Positions 40,975 to 50,664 of a stretch of 64,000 bases of DNA are shown piece by piece. This stretch comes from Roseivirga sp. (GTDB lineage: Bacteria > Bacteroidota > Bacteroidia > Cytophagales > Cyclobacteriaceae): NCBI GenBank assembly GCA_021404565.1, contig JAAWWF010000026.1, positions 481,104 through 545,103 on the forward strand, given 5' to 3'. The position numbers were made by a program, and so were the translations under genes. The stretch's first letter is position 1. Each line of letters starts with the position of its first letter. Below the pieces are notes generated by a model. That model did no database searches and was not told the origin of the DNA. It saw only the letters and a list, made by a program, of their open reading frames with translations.

Positions 40975-41883
40975 TCAATACAAGAAGCCATCGACCGGCT
41001 CCAGTTTTGGGGGTAGGTCGGTTTCTCCCAATTGCTCTCTCATATCTATTTCAATGGTACGGCAGAGCGCTGTCATGGGAGTGTCCTGAATTCTGTTTTC
41101 AAAGGGATCTTCATTGAAATATCCTAATGATTCCAGCACTGAAAAGCAGAATGAAATAATAACCGAGAGGGGTATGACCATCCAAGCAATGTGGTTGGCG
41201 TCCAACAGATCAATTAACCCAAAGGGCAAAAGGCTGGCAAATACAAAGACAAAAACCCGGGTAAAGAAATCGTACTGGCGCGGCATGGGTGTGTTTTTAA
41301 TCCGCTCACACTTGCCTTGCAGGTTATAGAACTCTGTGAGTGTCTGATCCATCAGCTGATGCCGGAAATCATTGATGTGGCCTGCTTTGAGTGCTGTGGC
41401 CAGGTCTTCTCCCTGTCTCTGAACCAGTTGAGTCGCTTTGTTTTTACGCTCCATCACCCAGGTTTTTTCTTCGGCTGATAAGAACGGGTCAACCTCCTGC
41501 CAGCTGTCTTGCAGCCTTAACTGCAACCTCAAAGCATTGATCCAGGCAATATGTCGGTAGACGAGCGTTTTGATAAATTCCGCATCTGCCCCGTGCATAA
41601 ACGTGGTGCACTGTCGGCCCCAGGTACGACTGGAATTGACTATACCGCCCCAGATTTTACGGGCTTCCCACCAGCGATCGTAGGAAGAACTGTTTCTGAA
41701 GGCCAGAAATATGGCCAGGGCACCACCCAATGTACTGACAACACCAAAGGGAATGGCTACCCGAGTCCAGTCAAATACCTCGTGGAGTAAGTATACGACC
41801 GTAGCAATAAAGATGAAGTAGGTGAGGCGTTTGGCACTGAAGCGGAGAATTTTGCCCCAGTTGAGGTTTTTGCTAATAATCAA
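40975..41883 (-). CDS. bestrophin-family (UPF0187) membrane protein
   Basis: A 302-residue putative anion channel of the bacterial bestrophin family. It appears to start with TTG at 41883 (IISKNLNWGKILRFSAKR); no in-frame ATG is seen upstream. Family motifs include FLAFRNSSSYDRWWEARKIW near 60-80, WINALRLQL and PFGLIDLLDANHIAWMVIPL. The C-terminal DPFENRIQDTPMTALCRTIE is also conserved. Four TM segments are evident. Homologues form pentameric chloride or cation channels; selectivity is not predictable here. Confidence 0.9.
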   Translation of the reverse strand: MIISKNLNWGKILRFSAKRLTYFIFIATVVYLLHEVFDWTRVAIPFGVVSTLGGALAIFLAFRNSSSYDRWWEARKIWGGIVNSSRTWGRQCTTFMHGADAEFIKTLVYRHIAWINALRLQLRLQDSWQEVDPFLSAEEKTWVMERKNKATQLVQRQGEDLATALKAGHINDFRHQLMDQTLTEFYNLQGKCERIKNTPMPRQYDFFTRVFVFVFASLLPFGLIDLLDANHIAWMVIPLSVIISFCFSVLESLGYFNEDPFENRIQDTPMTALCRTIEIDMREQLGETDLPPKLEPVDGFLY

Positions 41884-42142
41884 GACTACGTATTTCGGTT
41901 TAAATAAGCTGCTTTGAAGCCAAGAGTAGAACTCCCGGACCCTGGTTTCCGAGGTATATCCCCGAAATCAAACCATAAACTTCTCGTTTGCCTACGCAAT
42001 CACGAAGTCATATTCAATCTATATTATTCTACCACCAATACCAATACTTGTTTATACAACTAAAATGAAACAGCCTGATTCTGAAAGTTTTATGAGCTTT
42101 TAAGAAATACCCTCGATATAAAGCCTACCTTACCTGCGCTCT

Positions 42143-42742
42143 ATGTCGGTAATTCGCAAAGTGAGAGAGGTGGAAAAAGTTTTCGCTGATCTCGAAAAGG
42201 AAATGAATATCCTTCGTCATTCCAGCGGACTACACTGTGTAGCTGGGTGCGGCAAATGCTGCTTTAAGCCTGAGATAGAAGCATCCCCTGTTGAGTTTTT
42301 GCCTTATGCCCTCCATCTTCTGCGTAATGAGAAGATCGAGGAAGTCTATGACAAACTGCTCCAAAATACCAGTACACAATGCACCCTTTTCTCACCAGTG
42401 TGGGGGTCGGATATGAAAGGAGCCTGCTCTGAATATCCCTACCGAGGCCTGATCTGCCGGCTCTTTGGCTATGCTGCCTCCAGGGGTATGGATGGAGAGG
42501 CAAAGCTGGTAACCTGCAGAATAATTAAGGAGGGACAATCCAGCATAGTAGCGAAGATTGAAGCTGACCTGAAAGAAGACAAAGCCTCCGTTCCCCTGAT
42601 GAGTGACTATTACTTTCGCATTCGCAGCATCGATCCGGATTTGGGTACTAAACTGTTACCCATCAATAAGGCCATTCAAACCGCACTGGAAGTGGTTATG
42701 AGCTATTATGCTTATAGGGATGCGCCTTCTTCAGAGGAGTGA
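42143..42742 (+). CDS. YkgJ-family cysteine cluster protein
   Basis: A 199-residue cytoplasmic protein with C32-x3-C36-x2-C39-C40 in HCVAGCGKCCF, followed by further cysteines in QCTLF, ACSEYPYRGLICRLFGY and TCRII. This is the zinc or iron-sulfur binding pattern of the YkgJ (CxxCxxCC) family. Function is unknown. Confidence 0.82.
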   Translation: MSVIRKVREVEKVFADLEKEMNILRHSSGLHCVAGCGKCCFKPEIEASPVEFLPYALHLLRNEKIEEVYDKLLQNTSTQCTLFSPVWGSDMKGACSEYPYRGLICRLFGYAASRGMDGEAKLVTCRIIKEGQSSIVAKIEADLKEDKASVPLMSDYYFRIRSIDPDLGTKLLPINKAIQTALEVVMSYYAYRDAPSSEE

Positions 42743-43076
42743 TAGAGGTATAGGTTGTGCTGTGCCAGAGAGACCTCACTGGTTCCCCTTTATTCTAAAC
42801 TAGAACCATTTTGGTTTAATCCTATACGCCTAATCTAAGGTTCAAGGAGAGGAGTTAATCTCGTTGTTTATATGAGCTCTGTAAAAATCGACCCGATCTT
42901 TTCCTTCAAAAGCAGATGCACTTGCAGAGATACCATTGGCTGGAATGTCATTAGACACAGAGAAATAACTCTGTAATTCTCACAGAGGCTTTTCAGAACA
43001 AGTGTGTACGTTAACAAAAAAAATCTTTTGTCTCCGCCAGCATGAAGGAATGGCAAACCATCCGACCGATAAAACT

Positions 43077-43110
43077 AAAAGAGCCTTGGGTTCAACCCCA
43101 AGGCTCTTTT
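43077..43110. terminator. strong bidirectional terminator
   Basis: AAAAGAGCCTTGGG (43077-43090) and CCCAAGGCTCTTTT (43097-43110) form a perfect 14-base stem with a 6-base loop and T-runs on both strands. It terminates the M1 peptidase gene from the right. Between it and that gene lie degenerate TCTAAnATCT-like repeats (43112-43150). The remaining spacer from 42743 holds no supported gene. Confidence 0.8.
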
Positions 43111-43154
43111 AATCTAATATCTACCGTCTAAAATCTGACGTCTAATATCTTATA

Positions 43155-45497
43155 TCAATTACTCCCCGTCTGACCAGCGCGCTGCATTGGGTTAGAACCC
43201 GTAGACTGACCTCTGGCGCCTCCACCTCTTCTTTTGAAAAGCTCAAAGCGGCTTGGCTCGTTAACGCGTGGGAAATAGTTGTTGTCTTCATCCGTATCTG
43301 CAGTTTCTCTGTAAGGGTCAAGACGAATCTGAACCACCTTCTTTTTCTTCATAAAGGCCTTGGTCACTTTCTCTTCGTTCTTTCTCCAGATATAAGCAGG
43401 AATGCGGTCTACCTCTTTGGTACCATCTTCAAAAGTCCACTCGATGATAAGGGGCATTACCAGTCCGCCTACATTAGAGAAGTCGATCTGGTAGAAGTTA
43501 GTGCCATTGCCAATCAGGGCTCTTTCTTCAGCAGTGAGTGAGGCATCAAAGCGCTGATAGGCACGTTTGGCCTGATCTGTTACTTCAAACTGATCGTATG
43601 AGTAGTAGAAGTCCTGCAGACGCTCGTCTCGCTCTACGTAGAATTCAATGCCTTCGTCCCTGTTCCGCTTGTCAGCCACATCTCTGTTGGCATCTTCAAA
43701 CTGTGCCTTGGCGATTGGGTTTTCTATCTCAGGATTCTTCGTGTTGATCTGGTACCACTCCACATTGTCAATGGAGATATCCACATTGTCGATGCTGAAG
43801 AACCAGCCTCTGATAAACCAGTCCAGGTCTACAGCTGAAGCATCTTCCAAAGTACGGAAGAGGTCGTCTGGCGTAGGATGCTTGAAAGCCCATCTTTTGG
43901 CGTACTCTTTGAAAGCAAAATCGAAAAGCTCGCGACCCATAATAGTTTCGCGCAGAATGTTCAATCCTGTAGCCGCTTTGGCATACTGGTTAGAGCCAAA
44001 CTGAATGATGTTTTCAGAATTAGTCATAATCGGCTCCAACTGGCTTTTTGGCAAGCCCATATAAGGAGCAATTTTGTAAGCAGGACCTCTTCTGTGAGGG
44101 TAGTTATTATCAAATTCCTGCTCAGTCAGGTACTGTACAAAGGTATTCAGGCCTTCATCCATCCAGGTCCACTGACGCTCATCAGAGTTCACAATCATTG
44201 GGAAGAAGTTGTGACCCACTTCGTGAATGATTACACCAATAGCTCCATATTTGGTGCCTTCAGAATAAGTGCCGTCTGCATTGGTACGGCCATAATTGAA
44301 GCAGATCATAGGGTACTCCATGCCGTTTGAAGCTTCTACCGAAATGGCTACCGGGTAAGGATAAGGAATGGTATACTTCGAATAAGTCTTAAGCGTGTGG
44401 GCTACCGCTTTGGTAGAGTAGCGCTCATAAATACCGTAAGCCTCCTTGGCATAGTAAGACATGGCCATTGGGTTGTCGCTGCGGCCTTCAATATCTACAG
44501 CCATAGCATCCCAAACGAATTTACGTGAAGAAGTCCAGGCGAAGTCACGTACATCCTGAGCCTTAAAATTCCAGGTTTTCTTACCTGTTGATTTGTCTTT
44601 TTCGTTGGCTTTCGCCTCATCCAGGGTTACGATTTTCACAGGCTCTACCTGCTCTTTTTTCGCTTGTTCCCATCTTTTGAGCTGTGTGCTCGTCAATACG
44701 CTTTTGGCATTGGCCAGACTACCGGTAGAACCTACTACGTGATCGTCCGGCACAGTCATTTTCACATCAAAATTACCGAAGGTCAGGGCAAACTCTCCAC
44801 GACCTGTGAACTGCTTGTTGTTCCAGCCTTGGAAGTCAGAGTATACGGCTACCCTTGGGTACCAGCCGGTGATGGTGTAGATATAGTTTCCGTCCTCAGG
44901 GAAAAACTCATGTCCGCCACGTGCACCTGAAACAGAGCGAGGGGTTGTATTGTACCACCATTTGATCTTGATGTCCATTTTTGCCCCCGGCTTCAGTGTA
45001 GAAGCGAGATCAATACGCATCATGGTCTGGTTGATGGTATATTTCATGTTAGCCCCTTTGGCGTCTTTCACTTCTGTAATGTGAAAACCCCAGTCGTTGT
45101 CATGCCCATCCAGCGCATCCAGCTGGCCGTAAGACATACGTGGACGAATAGAGCTCCCGTCAAATTTGTAAGCGTCATTATCGGGGTGGCGCACATTCTC
45201 ATCCAGCTGTATCCAGATGTAATCAAGCGGATCGGGTGAGTTGTTGTAATAAGTAATGGTTTCTGAGCCAGTCAACCTTTGGTTGCTATCGTCCAGCTCA
45301 GCTTCAATTTTGTAATCGGCTCTTTGTTGCCAGTATTTTGAGCCAGGGGCTCCTGAGGCAGTTCTGTAAACGCTGGGATCTCTCAGCATTCTTTCCAGTT
45401 GTTCGAATCGCTTGCCATGGTTGCTGTTGATCACCTGAGCCATCGTACCCGAGGCTGCCAATGTAAGCACCATGCATGTCAGCAATAGTCGTTTCAT
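43155..45497 (-). CDS. M1-family zinc metallopeptidase
   Basis: A 780-residue exported aminopeptidase-type enzyme (signal peptide 1-20). The catalytic domain has H425-E-V-G-H429 with the third ligand E448 in WTWMDEGLNTF. The exopeptidase motif appears as GMEYPMI (392-398) in place of GAMEN, a common variant in Bacteroidota members. A long beta-sandwich N-terminal domain precedes it, and a C-terminal tail with a glycine/arginine-rich end follows (RRGGGARGQ). It trims peptides in the periplasm or at the surface. It is followed on the same strand order by HupE upstream, a neighbourhood often conserved with DUF6702. Confidence 0.92.
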   Translation of the reverse strand: MKRLLLTCMVLTLAASGTMAQVINSNHGKRFEQLERMLRDPSVYRTASGAPGSKYWQQRADYKIEAELDDSNQRLTGSETITYYNNSPDPLDYIWIQLDENVRHPDNDAYKFDGSSIRPRMSYGQLDALDGHDNDWGFHITEVKDAKGANMKYTINQTMMRIDLASTLKPGAKMDIKIKWWYNTTPRSVSGARGGHEFFPEDGNYIYTITGWYPRVAVYSDFQGWNNKQFTGRGEFALTFGNFDVKMTVPDDHVVGSTGSLANAKSVLTSTQLKRWEQAKKEQVEPVKIVTLDEAKANEKDKSTGKKTWNFKAQDVRDFAWTSSRKFVWDAMAVDIEGRSDNPMAMSYYAKEAYGIYERYSTKAVAHTLKTYSKYTIPYPYPVAISVEASNGMEYPMICFNYGRTNADGTYSEGTKYGAIGVIIHEVGHNFFPMIVNSDERQWTWMDEGLNTFVQYLTEQEFDNNYPHRRGPAYKIAPYMGLPKSQLEPIMTNSENIIQFGSNQYAKAATGLNILRETIMGRELFDFAFKEYAKRWAFKHPTPDDLFRTLEDASAVDLDWFIRGWFFSIDNVDISIDNVEWYQINTKNPEIENPIAKAQFEDANRDVADKRNRDEGIEFYVERDERLQDFYYSYDQFEVTDQAKRAYQRFDASLTAEERALIGNGTNFYQIDFSNVGGLVMPLIIEWTFEDGTKEVDRIPAYIWRKNEEKVTKAFMKKKKVVQIRLDPYRETADTDEDNNYFPRVNEPSRFELFKRRGGGARGQSTGSNPMQRAGQTGSN

Positions 45498-45513
45498 GTT
45501 CTATAAGTTTAGT

Positions 45514-46098
45514 TTACCAAAATTTCGTTTCCATCATCATGGTGATTGCAATACCGGCAATGGCCGATGAAATCACCAGATTCCAGTCTCTGCGCGCTAC
45601 ATTGAACAGGCCAGTGCATATAAACGCGAGTATCATAAAGATCAATACAATGATTATTTGTCCCAGCTCAAGACCCAGGTTAAAAGACAGCAGCTGGGTA
45701 ACAATACTCTCGTCTCTTCCCAGCAGGCTTTTCAGGTAGTTGGAAAAGCCCAGCCCATGAATCAGCCCAAAAAACAAGCCAAAGAAGTAATTGAGATTGA
45801 GATAGCCCGGTTTCATCGAGTTTTGCTTTCGTATAATATTGGAAAAAGCGGTGATGAATATGGTGACGGGAATGAGGAACTCAATAATGTCGGTACGGAA
45901 ATTGATTATCTCCAAAGCACTAAGGGCAAGGGTAATAGAATGACCAATGGTAAATGCCGTTACCAGTATGAGTACGTTCTTCCAGTCTTGCGCTGTATAA
46001 ATGGCACACAAGGCCACCACAAACATGATGTGATCGTAGCCCTGTATGTCAAGAATATGCTCAGCGCCAAGCTCAAAATACAGTTTGAATTGTTCCAT
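45514..46098 (-). CDS. HupE/UreJ-family membrane protein
   Basis: A 194-residue integral membrane protein with six hydrophobic segments. It begins with a short periplasmic helix (FELGAEHILDIQGYDHIMFVVAL). The histidines of GAEHIL, YDHIMF, TIGHSITLAL and GLIHGLGFSN are those proposed to bind nickel or another metal in HupE/UreJ. Here it lies 16 bases upstream of the M1 peptidase gene and divergent from a DUF6702 gene, so metal supply to the peptidase is conceivable but speculative. Confidence 0.85.
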   Translation of the reverse strand: MEQFKLYFELGAEHILDIQGYDHIMFVVALCAIYTAQDWKNVLILVTAFTIGHSITLALSALEIINFRTDIIEFLIPVTIFITAFSNIIRKQNSMKPGYLNLNYFFGLFFGLIHGLGFSNYLKSLLGRDESIVTQLLSFNLGLELGQIIIVLIFMILAFICTGLFNVARRDWNLVISSAIAGIAITMMMETKFW

Positions 46099-46191
46099 TC
46101 GGGGGAAAATAAGCGGGGCATTGGGCCCTCAAATAATTTAGGATTGTAATAATAAAACTTAATTTTAAATCCACATAAGAAAGATGTTGTC

Positions 46192-46686
46192 ATGCCATTG
46201 AAGCTTTTATATACGGTCTTTATTGCGCTATTCCTGGCGGATCATCCGTTTCACATCAGTGTATGCGATATAGAACATGATGCCGAAAGCAAAGCGCTGC
46301 AAATAAGCCAGCGCATGTTTATGGATGATCTGGAAGATGGGCTTGAGGCTTTTCACAAGCTGGAGTCGGTCGATGCGTACAAGCCCAAGGATGCAGGGCG
46401 ATTGGATAGCCTGATTTCTGTCTACCTGAAGGCCAAGCTATTTATAAGGATTGACGGCAAAGATGTGACTTTTAACTACCTCGGCAGCGAATTGGAAGGG
46501 GATGCAAGGTGGGCTTATATGGAGGTGACCAACATACCAACCGTGAAAGAGGCGGAGATCAGCAATATGATTCTCACAGAGACTTTCGATGATCAGGAGA
46601 ACATTATCCACCTTAAGGTCAATGATAAGCTCAAAAGTCATCGACTGAGCAAGGATGAGAAGGTGGTAACTTTCAAGTTTGACTGA
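46192..46686 (+). CDS. DUF6702-family protein
   Basis: A 164-residue protein with an N-terminal hydrophobic export signal (1-17). Its opening motif DHPFHISVCDIEHDAESKALQISQ and then RMFMDDLEDGLE is characteristic of DUF6702. The rest is predicted beta-rich (LFIRIDGKDVTFNYLGSELEGD, MILTETFDDQENIIHLKVND). It is divergent from hupE and overlaps the next gene by one base (TGATG). Function unknown. Confidence 0.82.
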   Translation: MPLKLLYTVFIALFLADHPFHISVCDIEHDAESKALQISQRMFMDDLEDGLEAFHKLESVDAYKPKDAGRLDSLISVYLKAKLFIRIDGKDVTFNYLGSELEGDARWAYMEVTNIPTVKEAEISNMILTETFDDQENIIHLKVNDKLKSHRLSKDEKVVTFKFD

Positions 46687-47516
46687 TGAAAAAACTCACG
46701 CTACTATTAGTCCTCGGTCTTTTCGCCTGTGAATTCGGAGATAAGGCCAAAGACAACAAAACAAGAGAAGAGCCACCGGCATTTCAGGGTACTTCGGTAG
46801 AATACGAAATTGCAAGGCTGGAAAAGGAGGGCGGACCCTGTGAAAATGAGGAAAGCAAGCCTTGCGTGGAGGTAAAGATCAGCTACCCCTCCATTCTGAA
46901 AGGGGCTTCAAAGGTAGTACTTGATTCTCTTAATCGTAATATCCAGTCTACCATACTGGACTATGCCTTCATCAGCGAGAAGCCTGATAATTTTGAATCG
47001 TTAATCGGGGAGATTCAGGAGGAATATGAGTCGGTCAATGAGGAGTTTCCCAGCTATAATACCCCCTGGCAGCTAGAGGTAAGTGCAGACATCATTTATC
47101 AGGATTCTCTTTTTATCAGTATAGCCAGCACCATCTACTCATTTACTGGTGGGGCACATCCCAATTCCTACCAGGTATACCGCAGCTACGACCTGACAAC
47201 AGGCAAGGCCCTGACTTTAAGTGATCTGCTGGATGTGGGCTATGAGCTGGACCTGAACGAGGCTGCAGAACTTGAATTCAGAATGGCCAAGCGGATTCCG
47301 CCCAGCCGCGACCTGGACGATGAGGGCTACTTTTTTGAGGGTAACCGTTTTAAGCTCAACAGCAATTTTGCCATTATGAACCGGAGCTTGCTGTTCTACT
47401 TCAATCCCTACGAAATAGGCCCCTATGCATTGGGAGCTACAGAGCTGGAACTGAAACTTACAGACTATGTTAAGCTGATCAAGGATGGAAGCGTTATCGA
47501 AGATCTTAAGAATTAG
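46686..47516 (+). CDS. lipoprotein with DUF4163/DUF3298 (RsiV-like) domains
   Basis: A 276-residue lipoprotein with lipobox LFAC (C15). Residues 60-160 are DUF4163-like (VKISYPSILKGASKVVLDSL and SIYSFTGGAHPN). Residues 170-270 are DUF3298-like (LTLSDLLDVG, NFAIMNRSLLFYFNPYEIGP). The same domain pair forms the outer part of RsiV, which binds lysozyme, but similarity at that level does not establish ligand binding. It is co-transcribed with the DUF6702 gene and overlaps the YceI gene by 32 bases. Confidence 0.82.
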   Translation: MKKLTLLLVLGLFACEFGDKAKDNKTREEPPAFQGTSVEYEIARLEKEGGPCENEESKPCVEVKISYPSILKGASKVVLDSLNRNIQSTILDYAFISEKPDNFESLIGEIQEEYESVNEEFPSYNTPWQLEVSADIIYQDSLFISIASTIYSFTGGAHPNSYQVYRSYDLTTGKALTLSDLLDVGYELDLNEAAELEFRMAKRIPPSRDLDDEGYFFEGNRFKLNSNFAIMNRSLLFYFNPYEIGPYALGATELELKLTDYVKLIKDGSVIEDLKN

Positions 47517-48033
47517 TCTGGTCGCTATACTGCTCTTAGCAGTATTTCAGGTAAGGGGCCAGGAGCAGCAAAAGCTGGTGAGCTTCACCATTAAAAATGC
47601 CGGGGTGAATGTTGGGGGCTCTTTTTTAAGCTATAGCGTTACTACCAAATGGGATGCCAGCGATCTTGCCAGTTCCCGATTGTCGGCCACCATTGAGGCC
47701 AAGACTATTGTCACGGGCATCAAAGGACGCGATAAGCATCTGAAGAAAGCCAAATATTTTGATGTAGAAAACTATCCTCAAATCACGTTTGAATCCACCA
47801 GCATTACCAAAACAGCAGCCGGTTATTTGCTGAAGGGAAAGCTTACGATCAAAGAAACGACCTTGCCGGTAGAAATTCCCTTTACGGCAACTTCTTCAGC
47901 CGAGGGTATTGCTTTTTCCGGGGCTTTTGAGCTCGATCGCAGAGACTATGGTGTGGGCAAGGGCCACCTGATTATGGGAGATAAGGTGAAGATCAAGATA
48001 TACCACCTGGAGAAACACCCCTCGGTTCGGTAG
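47485..48033 (+). CDS. YceI-family periplasmic protein
   Basis: A 182-residue exported protein (signal peptide to about 25) with a lipocalin-like YceI fold: LVSFTIKNAGVNVGGSFLSY, KGRDKHLKKAKYFDVENYPQ, GKLTIKETTLPVEIPF and LDRRDYGVGKG. YceI proteins bind amphiphilic molecules such as polyisoprenoids. The start ATG at 47485 lies inside the previous gene and gives the complete signal peptide. Confidence 0.9.
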   Translation: MEALSKILRISLVAILLLAVFQVRGQEQQKLVSFTIKNAGVNVGGSFLSYSVTTKWDASDLASSRLSATIEAKTIVTGIKGRDKHLKKAKYFDVENYPQITFESTSITKTAAGYLLKGKLTIKETTLPVEIPFTATSSAEGIAFSGAFELDRRDYGVGKGHLIMGDKVKIKIYHLEKHPSVR

Positions 48034-48243
48034 GCTTAATTCAATTTAGACACGGAGAAATGCCTCTCTGTCCTGCAGACATCTCCCCTCTAAAGGGAGA
48101 ATTTGGACACGTTTTTATAAATAAGTTTGCGGTTGAATTTCAAGATACCAGGCATATACTAATGGAGCGGTTTTTTGTGAAGAGAGGTCACAACTTCTTC
48201 GGACCTACTTGTGTCTAAGGTTCAGAGAAACCTGAAACCTGCT

Positions 48244-49020
48244 ATGAAAAAGTCTTTCCTCCTTTTTGCCCTTGTAGCTATCTGTCTTGTTGGTTGTGAT
48301 TCTGTAGACCCACTACCACATGGGGTTGTACTTACGGCAATTACACATGATATGGGAGACCAGAGCTGGCTTGAGCTGTATGAGTACAATGATGCTGGTA
48401 TTGTTACTTCTGTAGAAGATCAAAATGGACTTGGACGCAGGAGGAGCTATTTTTATGGAGGAGATCGGTTGCTGGAAACGCAAACAATAAGACTGGACAA
48501 TGAACAGCTTATTTTTCGAGACTCCATTACCTATAATGGAGTCGGCCAGGTAGATAAGATTTATCGCTTTTCAGTTAACGGAGGCACTGACTTACCGCTC
48601 TATCAGGTAAAGAGTATGACCTACAACAGTGAAAGGCAATTGATTGAGGTGAGTTCTGACTTCATCGGCATAGATGACTACAGTCCGAGAGAGGTTTATC
48701 ATTGGGAAGGTGGTAACGTGGTGCAGCTAGATCGCTATAATGGTACTGCTTTGCAGCAAGAGTTCTTCCTTACATACGATAATAAAGTGGCTGCCAACCT
48801 GGAGAGCTTTGTGTCACTGGGGCGTCCTGAAGCGGCCACCCGGAACAATATAATCAACACGGACTGGAAGGATTATACAGGATTGCTTGATACTGCCTGC
48901 AAACCCTGTACTGTGTCTTACGAGTACAGTTCAAACGGAATCCCTACGGCCCTTACCACAAACTGGAGTTACTCTGCTACCTTTACTTATGAGCAGTTGC
49001 CACAGGCAAATGGGTTTTAA
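48244..49020 (+). CDS. hypothetical lipoprotein with YD-like repeats
   Basis: A 258-residue lipoprotein. The ATG at 48244 gives MKKSFLLFALVAICLVGC with lipidation at C18; an upstream in-frame start at 48211 adds a non-signal extension. The mature part has recurrent tyrosine/asparagine-rich strands (ELYEYNDAGIVTSVEDQNGL, SITYNGVGQVDKIYRF, SMTYNSERQLIEV, LTYDNKVAANL). These resemble the DUF4595/YD-repeat-like proteins of Bacteroidota. Function unknown. Confidence 0.65.
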   Translation: MKKSFLLFALVAICLVGCDSVDPLPHGVVLTAITHDMGDQSWLELYEYNDAGIVTSVEDQNGLGRRRSYFYGGDRLLETQTIRLDNEQLIFRDSITYNGVGQVDKIYRFSVNGGTDLPLYQVKSMTYNSERQLIEVSSDFIGIDDYSPREVYHWEGGNVVQLDRYNGTALQQEFFLTYDNKVAANLESFVSLGRPEAATRNNIINTDWKDYTGLLDTACKPCTVSYEYSSNGIPTALTTNWSYSATFTYEQLPQANGF

Positions 49021-49249
49021 TACCCTTTTTTGCCTCCCCACCACCTTAGGTTAGGTCCATATGACAAAACAATAACGAGGACATTTTAAAATTAGAGAAC
49101 AGCATACCAATAGGTATTCACTTCTCCCTACTGGCTCAACTATTCCGTTGACGGTTCAAATGTGATCGCTTAACATTGAACCGGATTATTCTTAAGGCTA
49201 CTTCAGTACATTGTACAATTAAAGCCTGATCGGGTCCATCATTTAGTCA

Positions 49250-49741
49250 ATGTCGATACTCACCTATATCTTTCTTTCTATTTCTATCACTTTCAGTTTT
49301 ATGGTGGTTGGCGGTTTGGCCGTGGAAGCTTTAAAGAAATCTCCGGATTATGTGAGGCTCTCAAATTTCAGATTTATCAAGAATGATCGTACCTATGACC
49401 TGATAGGAGTGTGGCTTATCAAATGGGCGGTGAGCAAGACCTTCTGGAGACATTTTAATAAAAAACTGACTTTATCATCAGGGACTGACCTTGCTGGGCT
49501 TAAGGCAATGAGGATGGAAATGACGAATGCTGAGATAGGCCATTTGGTTGGTCTGATCGCTCAAACGCTGCTTGTCCTGGTATTGTTCATATTAGATCAA
49601 AGCAGCACTTTGATAGCCATTCTGATCTTTTTGAATATCATTCTGAATCTATATCCCGCATTGCTTCAGCAGCAAAACAAAGCAAGATTGGATAGGTTGA
49701 TTGCTGTTCTTGAGAGCAGATCGAGGGTTCCGAATTGTTAG
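49250..49741 (+). CDS. CrtO-like acyltransferase family membrane protein
   Basis: A 163-residue membrane protein with hydrophobic segments near 3-25, 98-118 and 120-140. The layout resembles the glycosyl-4,4'-diaponeurosporenoate acyltransferase (CrtO) family: GVWLIKWAVSKTFWRHFNKK, MRMEMTNAEIGHLVGLIAQ and especially NLYPALLQQQNKARLDRLI. Staphylococcal CrtO acylates a carotenoid glycoside. No carotenoid genes are near, so the substrate here is open, and the assignment rests on motif resemblance only. Confidence 0.5.
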   Translation: MSILTYIFLSISITFSFMVVGGLAVEALKKSPDYVRLSNFRFIKNDRTYDLIGVWLIKWAVSKTFWRHFNKKLTLSSGTDLAGLKAMRMEMTNAEIGHLVGLIAQTLLVLVLFILDQSSTLIAILIFLNIILNLYPALLQQQNKARLDRLIAVLESRSRVPNC

Positions 49742-49811
49742 CTTATTCTTTTCCAATGGGTCTTTGCGAGCATCGCGGTTTGCCTTAAAGCACAGAGCTA
49801 ATTTGATTGTC

Positions 49812-50012
49812 CCACAGAGTCTCACGGAGAAGAAATGAGCTTCACAGAGGCTTTTAAGCATCTCTCTCTGCGTGACTTTGCGTTCTCTGTGGTTTGCGTT
49901 GACGTATCTCGTTCTACCCTTTGGTTATTACGCAGAGCTCCACGGAGTAAAAAGAGCCTCACAGAGATTTTTAGCACTTCTCTCTTCGTAATTTTGCGTC
50001 CTCTGCGGTTAT
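49812..50012 (+). repeat. CACAGAG-type intergenic repeats, left group
   Basis: Two adjacent units begin with CACAGAG or CGCAGAG and CACGGAG, and end with CTCTGTGGTT or CTCTGCGGTT, so each can fold on itself. Units run about 49812-49895 and 49930-50012. This is the abundant CACAGAG/CTCTGTG repeat of Bacteroidota intergenic regions. Bases 49881-49951 recur at 50665-50735 with only five mismatches in 71. Confidence 0.7.
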
Positions 50013-50065
50013 CCACCTCGGAAGATATCTTTTATTAAGACTGTCGAAGTTGCGTTATTACGCTT

Positions 50066-50626
50066 GTGAAACCAGAAATCTATATCGGTGAACTAGAATA
50101 CTTAATAAAGGAGGTAAAATACGAACTTCATGAAAGGGGGGATAGCTTTACAATCAAATCGAGCTTTGATCTCTTGGGAAGAGAATTTACCGGCTCTGTT
50201 ATTCTCATTTTGATTGGCTTATTCATTCTAATTGCTGGCATCCAAACAGGCAAAGACCTGATGGACGCCTTGATTATTGCTCTTTTTAGTCTCTTCGCCC
50301 TAGGTCTTGGCACATTCAGAATACTCATACAGAAATACGACTTCATGACAGTATCGCCCCACCAGATTTCAGTGTGCTATGGACTCCGGAAAAAAGTGAT
50401 CCCATTACATGCTGCTCAAAAGGTTAAAATGAAAACGAAGACTCGTGTGGAGAGAAGTAAGGGTGTATCACAAACCTATCAAGACTTACACCTGATTTTA
50501 AAGGATGACAATGAGAGTAATGAGATCATCTCATTTACTGTTGGACATGATAAAGCTGATGTCGTTGAGGAACTTGGTAAAGGATTGAGAACCCTGATCA
50601 AAAGCAGGATTAAGAAACTGGAATAA
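50066..50626 (+). CDS. hypothetical two-TM membrane protein, PH-like tail
   Basis: A 186-residue protein starting with GTG. Two hydrophobic segments (about 45-65 and 70-90) are followed by a soluble part with TVSPHQISVCYGLRKKVIPL and a beta-rich continuation. This resembles bacterial PH-domain membrane proteins. It sits between copies of the CACAGAG repeat, with the 71-base direct repeat on both sides, so the gene may have moved or been inserted with the repeats. No function can be given. Confidence 0.55.
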   Translation: MKPEIYIGELEYLIKEVKYELHERGDSFTIKSSFDLLGREFTGSVILILIGLFILIAGIQTGKDLMDALIIALFSLFALGLGTFRILIQKYDFMTVSPHQISVCYGLRKKVIPLHAAQKVKMKTKTRVERSKGVSQTYQDLHLILKDDNESNEIISFTVGHDKADVVEELGKGLRTLIKSRIKKLE

Positions 50627-50664
50627 GACTTTGCGAGGCTAGCTTTGCTCTCTGCGACCCTTTG

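Noticed and set aside
42868..43056. 62-codon minus-strand frame between ykgJ and the M1 terminator
   Set aside because: No family pattern, no start context, and composition like the surrounding spacer.
43077..43110. Possible tRNA T-arm because of the GGTTCAACCCC string
   Set aside because: It is one perfect 14-base hairpin with T-runs, that is a terminator; no acceptor or anticodon arms are present.
49835..50038. Short frames within the CACAGAG repeats
   Set aside because: They only translate the repeat units (TLWLLRRAP-type strings) and have no independent support.
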